The notes below the pieces were generated by a model. That model saw nothing but the letters and a program-made list of their open reading frames with translations, searched no databases and was not told the DNA's origin. 7,313 nucleotides of DNA from an uncultured Polyangiaceae bacterium (GTDB lineage: Bacteria > Myxococcota_A > Polyangia > Polyangiales > Polyangiaceae), in contig CALKVR010001207.1 of NCBI GenBank assembly GCA_938004815.1, forward strand, positions 1 through 7,313, in the 5' to 3' direction. The translations under genes and the position numbers were made by a program. Shown here one piece after another: positions 5,288 to 7,313 of this stretch (the first letter of the stretch is position 1; every line of letters begins with the position of its first letter).

Positions 5288-7060
5288 TCAGCTGCGGCGC
5301 GATGCGCCGTCAGCTGCAACGGCGGGTTGGTCAGCGCCCTTCTGGGCGACGATTTCGGCAGCTCGCTTTGTTGCGGCCGCGCGAAGACTCTCGGTGAAGG
5401 CCTCCGTCCGAACCGTGTCGTTGTCGAGCGAGCCCGCGGTTAGGGTCTCTACGAGCCGAACGGCCTCCTGAAACAGTGCCTCAGACGCATCCGTGTCCCA
5501 CATCTTGTCGGCGATTGCGTCTGCGTATCGGGCAACTTCGTGAGAATTCGGTCGCGCCGGTCGCGCCGCGTTCGCGAGCAGGCGTGCAGCCATCAGGATC
5601 TGGTAACGCGCAGCCTTGAACCGAGCGTCGATCGCCCCACTTCGGAAGAGAAACTCAAGCCGGTAGAGGGCGGACGCGGCGAGGTAGTATGGCTCCAGGC
5701 GATGCTCGCGGCCGAATATGTCGGTTCCAACTCTCTCGAGCAACCTCCTGTAGCTTCGCGTGGTCCTGTGTGGCTCTTCGAGGAACATTGACGAATATGC
5801 TCGAATCAAACTTGTTGGAGTGACGATTCGTGTCTTCTCGACGCTGCTGGCTCCGTACTGCCGAGATCGGCGTTCATAGTAAAGCCGTTTCGGCGCATCA
5901 AAGGACACAAAGTACGATTCCAACTTCTTTTGGAAGTCTGAGAGCGCGAATAGCTGCTCTTCCTTGACTTCCGTCTGTCGGTTCGTCGCCTTTACCACGG
6001 CCGCAACGACTTCTTCGTCGGTTGTTGCGATGAGGCGCACTGGTACAAACACGGAGTCATCGAGCAAGGCGCGCTGCTCAAACAGCACGTGACTTGTCTG
6101 GCAGCCATTCACCACCTGATAGTCCTCGATCAGAAAGCGATTGGCGGTCGGCTGGACGCTCTTAGCGATGATCGTCACGCCATTGTTCATCAACGCGAAC
6201 CTGGCGCGCCCAGCCGCGGTCGCGAGTGTGTCGCGCATCTCACCGTTGACCGCGTTGTAGTCTTGCCAGTCCCGAACGTTGTCGTAGAAGATGGACTTGA
6301 GCACGCCGCCGGCGCCGTCGTCGATCAGCTGAAGGAATTCTCTTGCCGGAACCAGGCCAACGTGAGCCTCCTTCACTCCAGGCATTTCGGGAACGATTGC
6401 GCGATGTGCGAACGTAAACTCTCGTGTGATGGCGTTTTTGGTTTGTCGGTACAGTTGGTGCAGCCGGTCCGCGTCGACCGGGAGGAATTCGATCTGACCG
6501 AAGATGTTCAGCTTGGCCAGGTCGTCTTCCGTTGCCTTGCGTCGAACCTCAAGATTCGTGTCCCCGGTCCAACGGCCAGTGGTGACGTAGAACAGCCGTG
6601 CAGCCGGCCGGCCCCGTTTGAACTTGCTGCTTTGCGCGTAAACGGCCGACATGATGGAGGCGGCCCGTTCGACCTGAGCGTTTCGCGGCAGCTTTGGATT
6701 CTCGGCGAAGAAGTCCGCTACTCCGAAGCCAAACTGTCCGATCTTCTGCGTGTCAAAGCCGGCGCTGCGCTCCGCCTGGACGAAGACGAAGGTCGCCTCG
6801 ACATAGCCGTTCGTGTCCGCGAGCTCCCGGACTTCGTCAGGGTCATCGATCAGCACGCCGTTGACGAGTGTGGCAATCGCATCGATGCCTGTGTCTCCGC
6901 CCGAACCGGTAACAAGGTCGGTGGTCGAGAATGCGTCTGAGTAGTGCCTACTTACGACAGCGTAGGTGGCGAAGTGCTCAAAGCGGACATCCTCGGCGAG
7001 CTTCGGGATGCCGGTCTCGCTCGAGAAATCGTCGAGCAGTGACTTCGTGATCCTATCCAT
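5288..7060 (-). CDS. AIPR-family (abortive infection phage resistance) protein, 590 aa
   Basis: Matches AIPR proteins (PF10592), found in phage-defence loci and often near or inside restriction and abortive-infection systems. The N-terminal region looks like a PD-(D/E)XK nuclease fold: GGDTGIDAIATLVNG (54-68, D60), then ATFVFVQAERSAGFD (89-103). AIPR core motifs follow: FYDNVRDWQDYN (258-269), FALMNNGVTIIA (288-299), DYQVVNGCQTS (313-323), KATNRQTEV (357-365) and LYYERRSRQY (393-402). A helical C-terminus ends in a poor, probably disordered tail. At the nuclease motif, where relatives I recall have QxK, this protein has Q95-A96-E97, so catalysis may be lost or altered. Start ATG 7060 has GGGGG six bases upstream. 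The frame stays open to 7279, into the 69-bp repeat, but that extension is not family-like. Base composition is lower in GC than its neighbours, suggesting transfer. Confidence 0.87.
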   Translation of the reverse strand: MDRITKSLLDDFSSETGIPKLAEDVRFEHFATYAVVSRHYSDAFSTTDLVTGSGGDTGIDAIATLVNGVLIDDPDEVRELADTNGYVEATFVFVQAERSAGFDTQKIGQFGFGVADFFAENPKLPRNAQVERAASIMSAVYAQSSKFKRGRPAARLFYVTTGRWTGDTNLEVRRKATEDDLAKLNIFGQIEFLPVDADRLHQLYRQTKNAITREFTFAHRAIVPEMPGVKEAHVGLVPAREFLQLIDDGAGGVLKSIFYDNVRDWQDYNAVNGEMRDTLATAAGRARFALMNNGVTIIAKSVQPTANRFLIEDYQVVNGCQTSHVLFEQRALLDDSVFVPVRLIATTDEEVVAAVVKATNRQTEVKEEQLFALSDFQKKLESYFVSFDAPKRLYYERRSRQYGASSVEKTRIVTPTSLIRAYSSMFLEEPHRTTRSYRRLLERVGTDIFGREHRLEPYYLAASALYRLEFLFRSGAIDARFKAARYQILMAARLLANAARPARPNSHEVARYADAIADKMWDTDASEALFQEAVRLVETLTAGSLDNDTVRTEAFTESLRAAATKRAAEIVAQKGADQPAVAADGASRRS

Positions 7061-7244
7061 GGAAACCCCCACATTCGTCGCAGGTGGCGCGCGTGCGTTC
7101 AAGCTACATGGAAACTGTGTAAGCTGACTGCCTTTCGTGAGGTGAGCCTGTTCGCAACGCCACCTCGGGGCGCCAGCCCTGGTGGGCGCGAAGGTCGAAG
7201 TTAGGGGCGCGTCGGGGAGTCGAGGTCGAGCCGACGTTTGGTCT
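7061..7244. other. 5' region of the AIPR gene
   Basis: This 184-bp stretch separates the AIPR start from repeat copy 2 and should contain its promoter, but I see no strong -35/-10 pair. The nonamer GTTTCCATG (minus strand) occurs twice: once at 7066-7058, where its ATG is the AIPR start, and again at 7115-7107, where ATG is followed at once by TAG. Confidence 0.4.
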
Positions 7245-7313
7245 GGCCAGTCACAATAGAACGACCGGCTCGCGTTCACCAGGTCGCGGGTTACGCCGAG
7301 TGTGACGTCGGAG
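7245..7313 (+). repeat. 69-bp direct repeat, copy 2 (may continue beyond window)
   Basis: Same orientation as copy 1, with two substitutions (7298 and 7308). The sharp left edge again begins GGCCAGTCACA. The inner inverted repeats are intact: GTCACA 7250-7255 with TGTGAC 7301-7306, and CGACC with GGTCG between them. It lies 184 bp upstream of the minus-strand AIPR start. The match reaches the last base of the window, so the true length is unknown. Confidence 0.93.

Noticed and set aside
6089..6940. A 283-codon open frame on the plus strand
   Set aside because: Lies entirely inside the AIPR gene on the other strand; its translation has no family features while the AIPR motifs are clear.
7061..7279. 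N-terminal extension of the AIPR protein to 663 residues
   Set aside because: The extension is translated repeat and spacer sequence with no family resemblance; ATG 7060 has a G-rich ribosome site and gives the expected family start.
1..7313. CRISPR array, tRNA or rRNA gene
   Set aside because: No regularly spaced short repeats, and no cloverleaf or rRNA-like sequence was seen on either strand by eye.

Overview
The window is high-GC bacterial DNA that reads like an accessory, rearranged part of a large genome. A Myxococcota (myxobacterial) or similar source is my best guess. It rests on GC-rich codon use, a bacterial Thg1-like protein and a large exported beta-propeller-type protein of unknown role. 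It is an inference from style, since no marker gene is present.

Layout. Positions 1-650 (minus strand) hold a two-gene operon: a polynucleotide-kinase-like P-loop kinase, then the start of a Thg1-family 3'-5' nucleotidyltransferase, joined by an ATGA stop/start overlap. Positions 651-961 show no supported gene. Positions 962-1215 are a frameshifted remnant of an IS110-family transposase. Positions 1245-1652 (minus) encode an unrecognised 135-residue protein with a TTG start. Just upstream of it lies copy 1 of a 69-bp repeat (1677-1745) and, a little further on, a short inverted fragment of a DUF1772-type gene (1796-1860). Positions 2076-2617 (plus) encode a Phd/YefM antitoxin overlapping a VapC-type PIN toxin that has lost its middle. 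Then come a 480-residue probable exported propeller protein (2648-4090) and a DUF1772 membrane protein (4148-4606). A roughly 30-codon scrap of a group II intron reverse transcriptase abuts the DUF1772 stop codon. An unrecognised 120-residue protein follows (4816-5178). Converging on it is a 590-residue AIPR-family (abortive infection/phage resistance) protein on the minus strand (5288-7060). Copy 2 of the 69-bp repeat closes the window (7245-7313) and may run past its end.

How the parts relate. The two repeat copies are in direct orientation and bracket about 5.5 kb that includes the AIPR gene, the toxin-antitoxin pair, the propeller protein and the DUF1772 gene. Each copy sits upstream of a minus-strand gene. 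With the IS110 and intron scraps, the inverted gene fragment and the eroded toxin, this suggests a defence-like or mobile-DNA-rich island shaped by recombination. Local base composition supports mixed origins: one 60-base line inside the AIPR gene (5881-5940) is 45% GC, against 63% for a line inside the propeller gene (3901-3960). The items most worth following up are the kinase-Thg1 operon (a plausible RNA-end repair unit), the structured 69-bp repeat, and the AIPR protein whose expected nuclease lysine reads as glutamate.
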